Positions 7,556 through 14,513 of a stretch of 64,000 nt of DNA are shown piece by piece (position 1 is the stretch's first letter; each line of letters starts with the position of its first letter). The stretch is from Afipia sp. (lineage in GTDB: Bacteria; Pseudomonadota; Alphaproteobacteria; Rhizobiales; Xanthobacteraceae), in contig JANINQ010000018.1 in assembly GCA_024508675.1 (NCBI GenBank), forward strand, positions 1-64,000, given 5' to 3'. The notes below the pieces were generated by a model. The model had not been told where the DNA came from. It ran no database searches and saw only the letters and a program-made list of their open reading frames with translations. Made by a program: the position numbers and the translations under genes.

Positions 7556-7717
7556 ATGGGTGCAGCAAACGATGTTGAACCTCAAAAGACTGAGGACGAT
7601 ATTCAACGGGAAGAGCTGGGACCGCGTGGTGTCAAGGGAAAGGAAAGCCCCGCCAAAATGACACCTCAGCGGGAAAAGAAGACACCAAAGAACGTAGATC
7701 CCGGCCATACCGCGTAA
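7556..7717 (+). CDS. Hydrophilic, probably disordered 53-aa protein
   Basis: The ATG follows an AGGGAGG site at normal spacing. The 53 residues are almost all charged, polar or proline (KTEDDIQREELGPRGVKGKE, then further Lys/Pro-rich sequence), with no hydrophobic core, so it should be intrinsically disordered. Such peptides are often stress or desiccation proteins. An EcfG-type promoter lies upstream. It converges on the copper-storage gene with a gap of 37 bases. No known family. Confidence 0.5.
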   Translation: MGAANDVEPQKTEDDIQREELGPRGVKGKESPAKMTPQREKKTPKNVDPGHTA

Positions 7718-7754
7718 GCCCGGGACGGTCGGCAACCTTAATCGCTGGAATGAT

Positions 7755-8078
7755 TTAAGCGGCCATCTTGGCGCAAGATTCGGCGCACGCCTCGCATATG
7801 GCGACGCACTCGTCCATGCCTCCAATGCGTTTGCAGTCGCGCGCGCATTCTTCGCAGATCTCTGCGCATTCGCGGCAAATATGTTTATGATGAGCGCTGT
7901 TGATAAGCATGAAATGTGCTGAGGTGCGGCAGATTTCGGCGCATGCCATCATGAGTCTGAAGTGAGCCGGTTCAACATGCTGTCCGCCCATTTCTAGGCA
8001 ATGATTCATAGCAGCAGAGAGGCACGTCTTGTAACAGGCGAGGCAGCTTTCAATGCAACGAGTCATGTCCTCTGTCAT
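7755..8078 (-). CDS. Four-helix-bundle copper-storage protein (Csp, DUF326)
   Basis: A 107-residue protein with 16 cysteines (8, 12, 15, 19, 27, 46, 50, 68, 71, 75, 78, 82, 91, 95, 98, 102), mostly spaced CxxxC or CxxC along predicted helices. Histidines cluster at 63-66. This is the pattern of Csp proteins, whose cysteines point into a four-helix bundle and store Cu(I). There is no signal peptide, so it is of the cytosolic Csp3 type. It lies eight bases after the KGG-type protein gene and is probably co-transcribed from the promoter at 8422-8446. It likely buffers copper under stress. Confidence 0.85.
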   Translation of the reverse strand: MTEDMTRCIESCLACYKTCLSAAMNHCLEMGGQHVEPAHFRLMMACAEICRTSAHFMLINSAHHKHICRECAEICEECARDCKRIGGMDECVAICEACAESCAKMAA

Positions 8079-8086
8079 TCAATCAC

Positions 8087-8389
8087 CTATGCTGCGTGCT
8101 TCCTGCGAGTGCGAGCGGCCTTCTTCGCGGATGCGGAGCGATCTTTCGCCGGTCGATTGGCAGCCGCCTCCCCACCGAGGCGCCCGCCCTTGCGAGAAGG
8201 AGAGTGATCTTCCGGCTTGCCGCGGCCGGAGCCGCTCTTTTTTCCGCCGTGGGTTTCCTTATTCACGGTGGCCCAAGCACGCCGTTCGGCTTCTGCTTTG
8301 GTCACGCCGCGCTTCTCGTAGCCTTCTTCGATATGCTCGGCCATGCGCTTCTGTTTTCCGGTGTAACTAGATTTGTCTCCGCGGGGCAT
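8087..8389 (-). CDS. Basic KGG-type stress protein (often annotated plasmid stabilization protein)
   Basis: A 100-residue, highly basic protein. The N-terminus MPRGDKSSYTGKQKRMAEHIEEGYEKRG and the central AERRAWATVNKETHGGKKSGSGRGKP are typical of a rhizobial family often labelled plasmid stabilization protein on weak grounds. The C-terminus is Lys/Ala-rich, like histone-type tails. I infer a nucleic-acid-binding or stress role, not plasmid maintenance. It is the first gene of a unit with the copper-storage gene, with an EcfG-like promoter 33 bases upstream. Confidence 0.7.
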   Translation of the reverse strand: MPRGDKSSYTGKQKRMAEHIEEGYEKRGVTKAEAERRAWATVNKETHGGKKSGSGRGKPEDHSPSRKGGRLGGEAAANRPAKDRSASAKKAARTRRKHAA

Positions 8390-8421
8390 GCCACGACTCC
8401 CTTGAACGAAGCTTCGGGCTC

Positions 8422-8446
8422 AATCAGTGTACAATCATATTGTTCC
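8422..8446 (-). promoter_or_regulatory. EcfG-like promoter of the KGG/Csp unit
   Basis: Minus-strand GGAAC, 17 bases, ATT. The predicted leader is about 25 bases, the same as at several other sites in this region. Confidence 0.4.
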
Positions 8447-8447
8447 A

Positions 8448-8648
8448 TCAAATTCGCTCTCTCGTATCCGCCCGCGGTTGGTCTCGAAGGGGTCGAAAAC
8501 GTAATCCCATCATCTTCGCCTGCTGCCTTACTGAGGTTTTGCTTCTGTTGAGCGCCGCACAAGCGCGGTAATCCGAAGCTCCGGACTCAATGAGTTTTCG
8601 CAGCCGGTCGCTTTCTTCTGGAGTCCACGTGCGCGATGTGATCCTCAT
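8448..8648 (-). CDS. SANT/Myb-like helix-turn-helix protein, copy B
   Basis: A 66-residue protein with RTWTPEESDRLRKLIESGAS followed by two further helices, closely matching the unit in copy A at 5503-5796. The start at 8648 overlaps the preceding stop by four bases (ATGA), the typical sign of coupling. An alternative start 33 or 48 bases upstream would add an unrelated N-terminus. It has lost the long disordered tail of copy A. Probable DNA-binding protein of unknown target. Confidence 0.65.
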   Translation of the reverse strand: MRITSRTWTPEESDRLRKLIESGASDYRACAALNRSKTSVRQQAKMMGLRFRPLRDQPRADTRERI

Positions 8649-8842
8649 CGTGAGCTGCCTGATTTCGGAAGTGAAATCCATGACGACACCTCGCATGCTC
8701 TATCGAGTTGGCTGGCTTTCTTTAGCAGATCATCACGATCGGCCCCCGGACCGAGCTGCTTGGCTTCCCGTCTCGATTTATTCGCCAGCTCTTTCCAGCG
8801 GTGTTCTGCTTGTTGTCGGTTATCCTTGGTTTCGTTGGCCAT
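8645..8842 (-). CDS. Small helical hypothetical protein, copy B (65 aa)
   Basis: The start at 8842 gives MANETKDNRQ; the longer upstream frame contains a hydrophobic stretch without relatives in copy A and is not used. The core GADRDDLLKKASQLDRACEV followed by SWISLP aligns with the protein at 5799-6008. Like that copy, it is followed at once by a SANT/Myb-like gene. The two cassettes have clearly diverged (under half identical by eye), so the duplication is old or was acquired twice. Confidence 0.6.
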   Translation of the reverse strand: MANETKDNRQQAEHRWKELANKSRREAKQLGPGADRDDLLKKASQLDRACEVSSWISLPKSGSSR

Positions 8843-9012
8843 TTTCTCACTCCATAAATTGCAAATCCGGGAACTTGACGGGCTGCGTTGCGCATACAAC
8901 GCCGCCCCGATGATCAATGAACCGCTGCCGACCAAGATCACGGTTAGGAACGTTCGAGTGATGAAATCGGGTTTCAGGTACCGCATTAGTCCATTTATGC
9001 GGACGGCCGCGT

Positions 9013-9732
9013 TCAAGTCTGTCCGCTAGGGGACTCAAAGGCGTTTGGAAAGATTATGCGATAGTGCTCCATGAGGTCGTCATCGCACTCGCAGGCGAAA
9101 TCATGGATCTGCTTAAGGTTGTGTATCTTCATGTTGCCCCGCGTGTACGTGATCAGTCCGAGGCGCTGAAGTTCAGTGGCGGTGTCCGTCACGCTCGTGC
9201 GGCGTACACCAAGCATTTGGGCCATGAATTCCTGTGTCATACTGAATTCGTCGCCGGCTAGATGGTGCATGCGCAGAAGCCATTTGGCCATTCTCTGCGT
9301 AACGCGGTGCACCGCATTACATCCAGCAGTTTGCTGCGCCTGAGCGAGAGCGAATTGCTCGTAGCCCAAAAGGAGCTTTCGGAATTCCGGATTTCGCTGC
9401 GCCACATCTACAACGTGATTTGCAGGTGCCACCGAAACATCGCCGGCGATCTGCATGACGACGTGAGCGCTCGACACTTGACCGTTTAGGGCATGGCCCG
9501 CACCGAACTGGCCATCTTTACCGATCATTCCGGTTTCAATTGCCCCGCCAGCGGCTAGCTCAACCACACACGAAATGACGCCGGAGTGGGGAAAATAGAC
9601 CTTGGCAATATGCCGTTCAGTCTCGGCCAGGACCTCGCCGCGCGGCAATGAAGATTCAGCGAGATGAGGCGCCAATTGCTCAAATGCCGATCTGTCCGCC
9701 AATGATAAGATCTTGTTTGGATGATGTAGCAT
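9013..9732 (-). CDS. Crp/Fnr family transcriptional regulator
   Basis: The start at 9732 (MLHHPNKIL) is chosen; the frame extends 32 residues further but without family sequence. Residues about 10-130 form a cyclic-nucleotide-binding-like beta barrel (FPHSGVISCVVELAAGGAIETGMIGKDGQFG). A C-terminal winged helix contains MTQEFMAQMLGVRRTSVTDTATELQRLGLI. There is no cluster of cysteines for an iron-sulfur centre, so oxygen sensing as in FNR is unlikely. Several such regulators occur in each Bradyrhizobium genome. Its target is not visible. Confidence 0.85.
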   Translation of the reverse strand: MLHHPNKILSLADRSAFEQLAPHLAESSLPRGEVLAETERHIAKVYFPHSGVISCVVELAAGGAIETGMIGKDGQFGAGHALNGQVSSAHVVMQIAGDVSVAPANHVVDVAQRNPEFRKLLLGYEQFALAQAQQTAGCNAVHRVTQRMAKWLLRMHHLAGDEFSMTQEFMAQMLGVRRTSVTDTATELQRLGLITYTRGNMKIHNLKQIHDFACECDDDLMEHYRIIFPNAFESPSGQT

Positions 9733-10024
9733 TAATGTGCGCCCCTCTTCAATGAACGTGGGCGGGAGCGCAAACGAGCGTTCTCGTCCCAATACTAGCC
9801 AAGGTCCGCTCAGGGCTCTGATAGCCAACAGTTCAAGCTTCTAGTGGTTGCAAAATTTATCGCGGTTTTGTCAGTGCTTCTGTCCTATTGCCCTGCAGAG
9901 CCGTCGATAAGAACAAGTTCCCTCCGCAGCAGTGTTTGACTTTGTGGTGGCAAGAGTCCGCTAACGAGCAGAAGCCGGAGGGAAATTCTGGTTGGCTGTT
10001 TAGATCCTGAAAGGAGAGGCTTCG
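9733..10024. other. Intergenic region, no gene seen
   Basis: This divergent spacer between the Crp/Fnr gene and a small plus-strand gene holds both promoters. No GGAAC-type promoter, hairpin with T run or repeat is evident. Confidence 0.4.
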
Positions 10025-10225
10025 TTGCCCGCCTTTGATCTTGATACAGTTGCAGCGATGGGGGCCGCTCTCGATGAGGTCTGCCAGCAATTGCCCTTAT
10101 CTTCCCTCACGATGCGTACGCACGTGGCCAGTCGTATTCTTGAACGCGCGCGAGAGGGAGAAGTCGATCTCGAGGATTTAGTAGAGGCCGGCTATCTTGC
10201 TATTCTTAACGCGCAGTGTGCTTAA
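10025..10225 (+). CDS. Small conserved hypothetical protein, 66 aa
   Basis: It starts with TTG at 10025, chosen because AAAGGAGAG lies six bases upstream. The protein is helical and acidic. Its pattern FDLDTVAAMGAALDEVCQQLP, followed by RTHVASRILERAREGEVDLEDLVEAGYLAI, is a small family found many times in Bradyrhizobium genomes, with no assigned function. It stands alone. Confidence 0.6.
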   Translation: MPAFDLDTVAAMGAALDEVCQQLPLSSLTMRTHVASRILERAREGEVDLEDLVEAGYLAILNAQCA

Positions 10226-10268
10226 ATCGACTTGCCAAAATGAAAACCCGGGTTTCCCCGTGCCCTTC

Positions 10269-10382
10269 TCAGCTCTGGCCGCCTTTGCCACCGGCTTCGA
10301 TCGCCTTCTCGCGATCGTGCGCGAAGCTCTCTTCTGGATCTCGGTCAATCGGCTGTCGACATTGATCATTCAACCGCGTCAT
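10269..10382 (-). CDS. KGG-motif small stress protein, 37 aa
   Basis: The C-terminus DPEESFAHDREKAIEAGGKGGQS has the FA-DREKA-EAG-KGG pattern of the con-10/GsiB-type hydrophilic stress peptides. The start at 10382 overlaps the end of the iron-permease-like gene by 17 bases, so it is probably the second gene of that transcript. At 37 residues it is shorter than many relatives. Longer upstream starts exist in frame but lack supporting motifs. Confidence 0.5.
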   Translation of the reverse strand: MTRLNDQCRQPIDRDPEESFAHDREKAIEAGGKGGQS

Positions 10383-10827
10383 CGGCTGCCTGCCGAGCTC
10401 GCATATCCACGGCTTCGACTGACTTTTCGCCAGCCTTTTCGGCGGCTGCGCGCTTTTCGCACATCGTCCGGATTTCTTCGAGTTCGTCATCCGTCAGATG
10501 TTCGATACCCACGAATGAATTGTGAGCTGAACTGACACGGATGAGCTCGTCCAGTTTCACTTGAATCGCTGCGCTGTCCCGGTTTTGTGAGTTCTGGATT
10601 AGGAACACCATCAAGAAAGTGACGATTGTGGTTCCGGTGTTGATCACAAGCTGCCACGTATCCGAATAGTGAAATAACGGACCCGTAATCCCCCATATAA
10701 GAACGACGCCAGCGGCAACCACAAATGTTGACGCTCGACCGGCGGCGCTCGCGGTTCTGCTCGCAATTTCTCCAAAAAGTTCGGCGGAGCCGCTTTTTCC
10801 GTTGCGAAGGTGTTTGTCGGAGTTCAT
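10366..10827 (-). CDS. Low-affinity iron permease family membrane protein
   Basis: A 153-residue protein with two adjacent transmembrane helices (FVVAAGVVLIWGITGPLF and INTGTTIVTFLMVFLIQ). These are followed by NSQNRDSAAIQVKLDELIR, the hallmark of the bacterial proteins related to yeast Fet4. Whether these short bacterial versions transport iron is not established. The start at 10827 (MNSDKH) is preferred over an upstream ATG because the promoter elements then leave a leader of about 25 bases. Stress control is inferred from that promoter. Confidence 0.75.
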   Translation of the reverse strand: MNSDKHLRNGKSGSAELFGEIASRTASAAGRASTFVVAAGVVLIWGITGPLFHYSDTWQLVINTGTTIVTFLMVFLIQNSQNRDSAAIQVKLDELIRVSSAHNSFVGIEHLTDDELEEIRTMCEKRAAAEKAGEKSVEAVDMRARQAADDAVE

Positions 10828-10857
10828 GGCTGACCCTGGCTGGAAATGGTGCCAGAT

Positions 10858-10882
10858 AATCAAAAGGAATGGGAAGTGTTCC
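10858..10882 (-). promoter_or_regulatory. EcfG-like promoter of the iron-permease-like gene
   Basis: Minus-strand GGAAC, 17 bases, ATT, 31 bases before the start codon. Confidence 0.4.
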
Positions 10883-10894
10883 CCAAACGGCGGA

Positions 10895-11668
10895 CTAGGC
10901 CGTTCCCGGCTCGGCTTGCTTCCGGTGTTGCTTTGCCAAGAGCCTGGCTGGAGTGATGTTCGCGAGCGATGACTGAAGTTTGTTCTTGAAGCCAGTTACA
11001 ACATCGCCCTCACCATTGAGCATAGCCTTAAATCCCGCCTCGGCTACGTCGGCCGGGTTGTCCTTTTCTGCGACTCCGACGTTCGTATCCATCATATCGG
11101 CGCGTTCAAAAAACTTGGTGTCTGTGGCGCCCGGCATCAGGCAGGTCACGGTGACATTTGTATCTCGAAGTTCTTCCGCCAAGGCGAAAGAAAAGGAATC
11201 CAGAAAGGCTTTTGTGCCGTTGTAAACGGCCTGAAAAGACCCTGGGATGAAGCCGGCGATCGATCCCGTGATGAGAATTCTTCCGGAATTTTTTTGTCGC
11301 ATATCGCGACCAACCATTTGAACCAGCGCTATTGTTCCAGTGATATTCGTGTCAACGACTCGCTGCGCCTTCTCCAGATCCTGATCTAAAAATGCGCGAC
11401 CCAAGCCACGCCCGGCATTAGCAAGAAGTGCATCGACTGGCCGATTTCTGGCTGCGGCATACAGCCGAGTTACCCCATCGAGGGCTGCGAGATCGGCTTG
11501 TATCGCATCGACATTCACTCCAAGCGAACGAATGGTATCTGCTGCATCTTCGATAGCGGGTTCGTCGGCTGCGATGAGCAGATCGTATCCATCGCGGGCG
11601 CAGCATTTTGCTAGTTCCAGTCCGATTCCGGTTGAGGCCCCGGTTACGATTGCAAAGCGGTCTGCCAT
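10895..11668 (-). CDS. Short-chain dehydrogenase/reductase
   Basis: A 257-residue classical SDR. It has the nucleotide-binding TGASTGIG near residue 10, [10 protein letters not shown] near 85, a catalytic serine in ITGSIAGF and the active-site YNGTKAF (Tyr and Lys). The start at 11668 has AAAGGAG at good spacing. The substrate cannot be read from sequence. It is divergent from a zinc alcohol dehydrogenase, and both probably act on aldehydes or ketones formed under stress. A good EcfG-type promoter precedes it. Confidence 0.85.
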   Translation of the reverse strand: MADRFAIVTGASTGIGLELAKCCARDGYDLLIAADEPAIEDAADTIRSLGVNVDAIQADLAALDGVTRLYAAARNRPVDALLANAGRGLGRAFLDQDLEKAQRVVDTNITGTIALVQMVGRDMRQKNSGRILITGSIAGFIPGSFQAVYNGTKAFLDSFSFALAEELRDTNVTVTCLMPGATDTKFFERADMMDTNVGVAEKDNPADVAEAGFKAMLNGEGDVVTGFKNKLQSSLANITPARLLAKQHRKQAEPGTA

Positions 11669-11698
11669 GGCGCGCTCCTTTAAGTAGTGACCGCGACC

Positions 11699-11723
11699 AA
11701 CCCACGTCGTTGGCTGCTGTTCC
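11699..11723 (-). promoter_or_regulatory. EcfG-type promoter of the SDR gene
   Basis: Minus-strand GGAAC, 17 bases, GTT, 31 bases before the ATG. A second GGAAC on the plus strand at 11747, with CTT 17 bases on, is a weaker candidate for the divergent alcohol dehydrogenase gene. Confidence 0.6.
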
Positions 11724-11799
11724 TGCGTCGGGCAAGAGATGGAATCGGAACAACAGAACTTCACGAGGCTTGTGCTCTCGACCATTCGGGAGAACGATC

Positions 11800-12969
11800 A
11801 TGAAGGCGCTAACTTGGCACGGCAAAAACGACATTCGCTGCGAAAGCGTTCCTGATCCTCAGATCGAGGATGGCCGGGACGCTATCATCAAGGTTACCGC
11901 GTGCGCGATCTGTGGTTCGGACTTGCATATTTTCGATGGCGTCATCCCTTCAATGGAGAAGGGAGACGTTCTCGGTCACGAGACCATGGGTGAGGTTGTG
12001 GAAGTGGGGGCTGAGAACAAGACGCTGAAGGTTGGGGATCGAGTCGTGGTTCCGTTCACGATCTCATGTGGACAGTGCTTCTTCTGCCAGCGTGGATTCT
12101 TCTCGGGCTGCGAACGATCAAACCCGAATGCAAAGAAGGCGGAGAAAATGTGGGGACACTCCCCCGCGGGTCTCTTCGGCTATTCCCACATACTTGGCGG
12201 CTTCGCTGGCGGTCAGGCTGATTATTTGCGAGTGCCCTACGCTGATGTTGGGCCAATAAAGGTTCCTTCTTCGTTGAGTGACGAGCAGGTTCTGTTTCTT
12301 TCGGACATATTCCCTACAGGCTACATGGCTGCTGATTTTTGCAATCTGAAGGGCGGCGAAACGGTCGCGATCTGGGGCTGCGGGCCGGTCGGCCAATTTG
12401 CCATACGGAGCGCGTTCCTCTTAGGCGCGGGCCGTGTGATTGCGATCGATTCCGTCCCTGAGCGGCTCCAACTAGCGGAGGACGCCGGCGCAATGACGCT
12501 CGATTACAAGAAGGACGACATTTACGAGCGCATCCAGGATCTGACCGAAGGTCGCGGCGCCGACGCCTGTATTGATGCGGTGGGTACTGAGCCCGACACC
12601 GCATCGGGGATCGATGCCGTCGTTGATCGCATCAAGGTCGCAACATTTATGGGCACAGATAGGCCTCACGTGCTCCGTCAGGCTATCATGTGCTGCCGCA
12701 ATTTCGGCACCGTCTCGATTGTCGGGGTCTATGGGGGCTACTTGGACAAAATACCAATGGGCTCGGCAATTAACCGCGGCCTGACTTTTCGAATGGCCCA
12801 AACGCCGGTGCAGCACTACTTGCCAAAGCTGCTAAAATGTATCGAGGAAGGGGACATTGATCCCTCGTTCGTGATCACGCATCGAGCAAGACTCGAGGAT
12901 GGTCCGAAGTTGTACGAGACCTTCCGGGCGAAACAGGACGGCTGCATCAAGGTCGTAATGAAGCCGTGA
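11800..12969 (+). CDS. Zinc-dependent alcohol dehydrogenase (formaldehyde dehydrogenase-like)
   Basis: A 389-residue medium-chain dehydrogenase. Catalytic zinc ligands lie in [13 protein letters not shown] and GHETMGEV. The structural zinc site is [15 protein letters not shown] (four cysteines). The NAD site is [10 protein letters not shown]. Its length and an extra loop before the structural site place it near the glutathione-independent formaldehyde dehydrogenase group, but the substrate is not certain. The ATG at 11800 replaces a longer in-frame start that would cover the divergent promoter. It converges on small genes at 13010. Confidence 0.85.
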   Translation: MKALTWHGKNDIRCESVPDPQIEDGRDAIIKVTACAICGSDLHIFDGVIPSMEKGDVLGHETMGEVVEVGAENKTLKVGDRVVVPFTISCGQCFFCQRGFFSGCERSNPNAKKAEKMWGHSPAGLFGYSHILGGFAGGQADYLRVPYADVGPIKVPSSLSDEQVLFLSDIFPTGYMAADFCNLKGGETVAIWGCGPVGQFAIRSAFLLGAGRVIAIDSVPERLQLAEDAGAMTLDYKKDDIYERIQDLTEGRGADACIDAVGTEPDTASGIDAVVDRIKVATFMGTDRPHVLRQAIMCCRNFGTVSIVGVYGGYLDKIPMGSAINRGLTFRMAQTPVQHYLPKLLKCIEEGDIDPSFVITHRARLEDGPKLYETFRAKQDGCIKVVMKP

Positions 12970-13009
12970 CGGCGCTTCACGAGAGCAGGGCGGAGCGAGA
13001 TTTTGTCGC

Positions 13010-13228
13010 TCAGGCATTGTCCTTTCCGCCCAGCGCCGTTTTGTTGCCGGCGTCCCGGCCGGGTGCACTGACCATTACTTCGTGACCCTGTCGAATTGCG
13101 AGCGAGGCGGCACCAATTGCCGACTCGAAAGCGGCTTCTTTCGTTTCAAAGTCTCCGTTGGTTTCTCCGTCATGGAGAACTACCCATTTGTCGCCTCTTT
13201 CCACGATCGCATAGCTTGCTCGACCCAT
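13010..13228 (-). CDS. DUF2188-like small protein, 72 aa
   Basis: A 72-residue protein: SYAIVERGDKWVVLHDGETNGDFETKEAAFESAIGAASLAIRQGHEVMV. It has the beta-beta-alpha pattern of DUF2188, in which a short sheet precedes a helix and then an EV-V strand. The function of this family is unknown. The start at 13228 is preferred to a much longer frame that runs through the upstream gene. It is the second gene after the 74-residue gene at 13266, with a 37-base gap. Confidence 0.6.
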   Translation of the reverse strand: MGRASYAIVERGDKWVVLHDGETNGDFETKEAAFESAIGAASLAIRQGHEVMVSAPGRDAGNKTALGGKDNA

Positions 13229-13265
13229 TGGATGTTCCTTTTTGCGAATTTGAGAACGCGAAAAT

Positions 13266-13490
13266 CTAGGTGTGTCGCTTACCCAGCTCCCTGTCCCGCT
13301 GCGTAGGTTGAATGATTTTGTCGGTGCCTCGATCAGTGTCGTCCAAGGGCGGGCCGTCTTCCGGACGCGGCGGCATATGGTGGCCGCCCTGCTTTTGCTG
13401 AATGCGCTTCTTTTCTGTTTCCTCAGGGCTCGCATAGAGAGCGCCGAAAATCTCGGCCTTCAATGATCTCACAAAATCGGTCGCGTTCAT
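13266..13490 (-). CDS. Small hydrophilic hypothetical protein, 74 aa
   Basis: A 74-residue protein with a helical N-terminus (TDFVRSLKAEIFGALYASPEETEKKRIQQK) and a Pro/Asp-rich tail likely to be disordered. I do not recognise it by function. A promoter with EcfG-like spacing lies 32 bases upstream, and a DUF2188-like gene follows, so it probably heads a small stress operon. Confidence 0.5.
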   Translation of the reverse strand: MNATDFVRSLKAEIFGALYASPEETEKKRIQQKQGGHHMPPRPEDGPPLDDTDRGTDKIIQPTQRDRELGKRHT

Positions 13491-13521
13491 GGGAACCTCG
13501 ATCTTTCATTGCTCAGATGGC

Positions 13522-13546
13522 AATTCTCCAAAACCTCCGACGTTCC
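13522..13546 (-). promoter_or_regulatory. EcfG-like promoter of the 74-aa/DUF2188 unit
   Basis: Minus-strand GGAAC, 17 bases, ATT, with a leader of about 25 bases. Confidence 0.4.
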
Positions 13547-13633
13547 CAAATGGTTCGCGTGTTAGCGGAGGCGACATTCAGGCTCCTAAAGCAAGATTGG
13601 ATTCGCCGCCGACCGTTCGTGAACCTAAAATAG

Positions 13634-13658
13634 GGAACACATCATTGCCGTAAGAATT
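13634..13658 (+). promoter_or_regulatory. EcfG-like match immediately before the GreA/GreB-like gene
   Basis: GGAAC, 17 bases, ATT ending nine bases before the ATG. If real, the message would be nearly leaderless, so this may be a chance match. Confidence 0.25.
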
Positions 13659-13666
13659 GGCCTCCT

Positions 13667-14173
13667 ATGAGCAGAGCCTTTGTGAAAGAGTCTGATGCGG
13701 TCGACGAGCTGCCGGACCGGATTGTGTCTGAGCATCCGAATTACGTCACTGCGGAAGGCATAGCGCTAATAGAACAGAAAATTGCCGAGCTTCAGGGAAA
13801 GCTCGCTGCGGCGCAGATCGAAAGTGATCGGGACGCACTGGCTGCCATATCCCGCGACCTGCGCTATTGGGACAGCCGGAGAGGCAGCGCGGTGGTCGTC
13901 GCGCGCCCGATCGATGTAACAATTGTCAGGTTTGGAGCTACCGTCGGCATCGAAAGAGAAGATGGGCGCCGACACATTTATAGGATCGTTGGAGAGGACG
14001 AGGCAGACCCATCAAAGGGGCTTCTCTCGCATGCCTCGCCACTTGCTCGTGCTCTTTTGGGAAAAGGCGTAGGCGAAACGGTACTGGCGGGGCAAGGCGA
14101 AGCAGAAATTGTGTCAATCACGGGATTATCGCGCGACACGTTCGATTCCATTGCAAGCGTTGAGGAAACCTAA
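13667..14173 (+). CDS. GreA/GreB family transcript-cleavage-factor-like protein
   Basis: A 168-residue protein. The N-terminus ELPDRIVSEHPNYVTAEGIALIEQKIAELQ matches the start of GreB-type coiled coils. The C-terminal half (about 85-165) has the FKBP-like Gre domain with ATVGIEREDGRRHIYRIVGEDEADP and SPLARALLGKGVGETV. Gre factors bind the RNA polymerase secondary channel and rescue backtracked complexes. This is an accessory paralogue, since the housekeeping greA lies elsewhere in such genomes. The acidic tip residues were not verified, so it may be a non-cleaving regulator. Confidence 0.85.
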   Translation: MSRAFVKESDAVDELPDRIVSEHPNYVTAEGIALIEQKIAELQGKLAAAQIESDRDALAAISRDLRYWDSRRGSAVVVARPIDVTIVRFGATVGIEREDGRRHIYRIVGEDEADPSKGLLSHASPLARALLGKGVGETVLAGQGEAEIVSITGLSRDTFDSIASVEET

Positions 14174-14319
14174 CGCGCCGTTTTCATCCGAACGAGGCGT
14201 GAACAAAGTCCACGGATTTTCCACGGATCATTGCGTCATGTTGTGGGAATGTTCTGCCTGTAGCTGCCGAGAGGCCGAATACCGAGCATGCAGAAAGCCC
14301 TTATTTTTCGGGCTTTAAA

Positions 14320-14394
14320 TGGTGGGCGCACAAGGGATCGAACCTTGGACCTCTCCCGTGTGAAGGGAACGCTCTCCCGCTGAGCTATGCGCCC
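14320..14394 (-). tRNA. tRNA-Val (anticodon CAC)
   Basis: Read on the minus strand, a 7-bp acceptor stem (GGGCGCA with TGCGCCC), D arm, anticodon loop TTCACAC, T arm with TTCGATC, discriminator A and an encoded CCA. A short hairpin with AAAGCCC/GGGCTTT follows at 14293-14316 and may end the transcript. The 3' end faces the accessory region at 1-14,300, consistent with a tRNA-linked island. Confidence 0.95.
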
Positions 14395-14513
14395 GGAACC
14401 ACCGGATGTCTTTCGGAGCGGGGATTTACGGAAGCCGGGGCAGGGGTGTCAAGCGTGCCCAGCCCATGCGCGGCAGAATTCGGCTGATATCCTTCGCGAA
14501 TCCCGGATTTCGG

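Noticed and set aside
11608-11799. Longer start for the zinc alcohol dehydrogenase
   Set aside because: It covers the divergent promoter region and the start of the SDR gene; the ATG at 11800 gives the conserved N-terminus.
13634-13658. EcfG-like promoter for the GreA/GreB-like gene
   Set aside because: Kept only as a low-confidence feature, since its -10 box ends nine bases before the ATG and would leave almost no leader.
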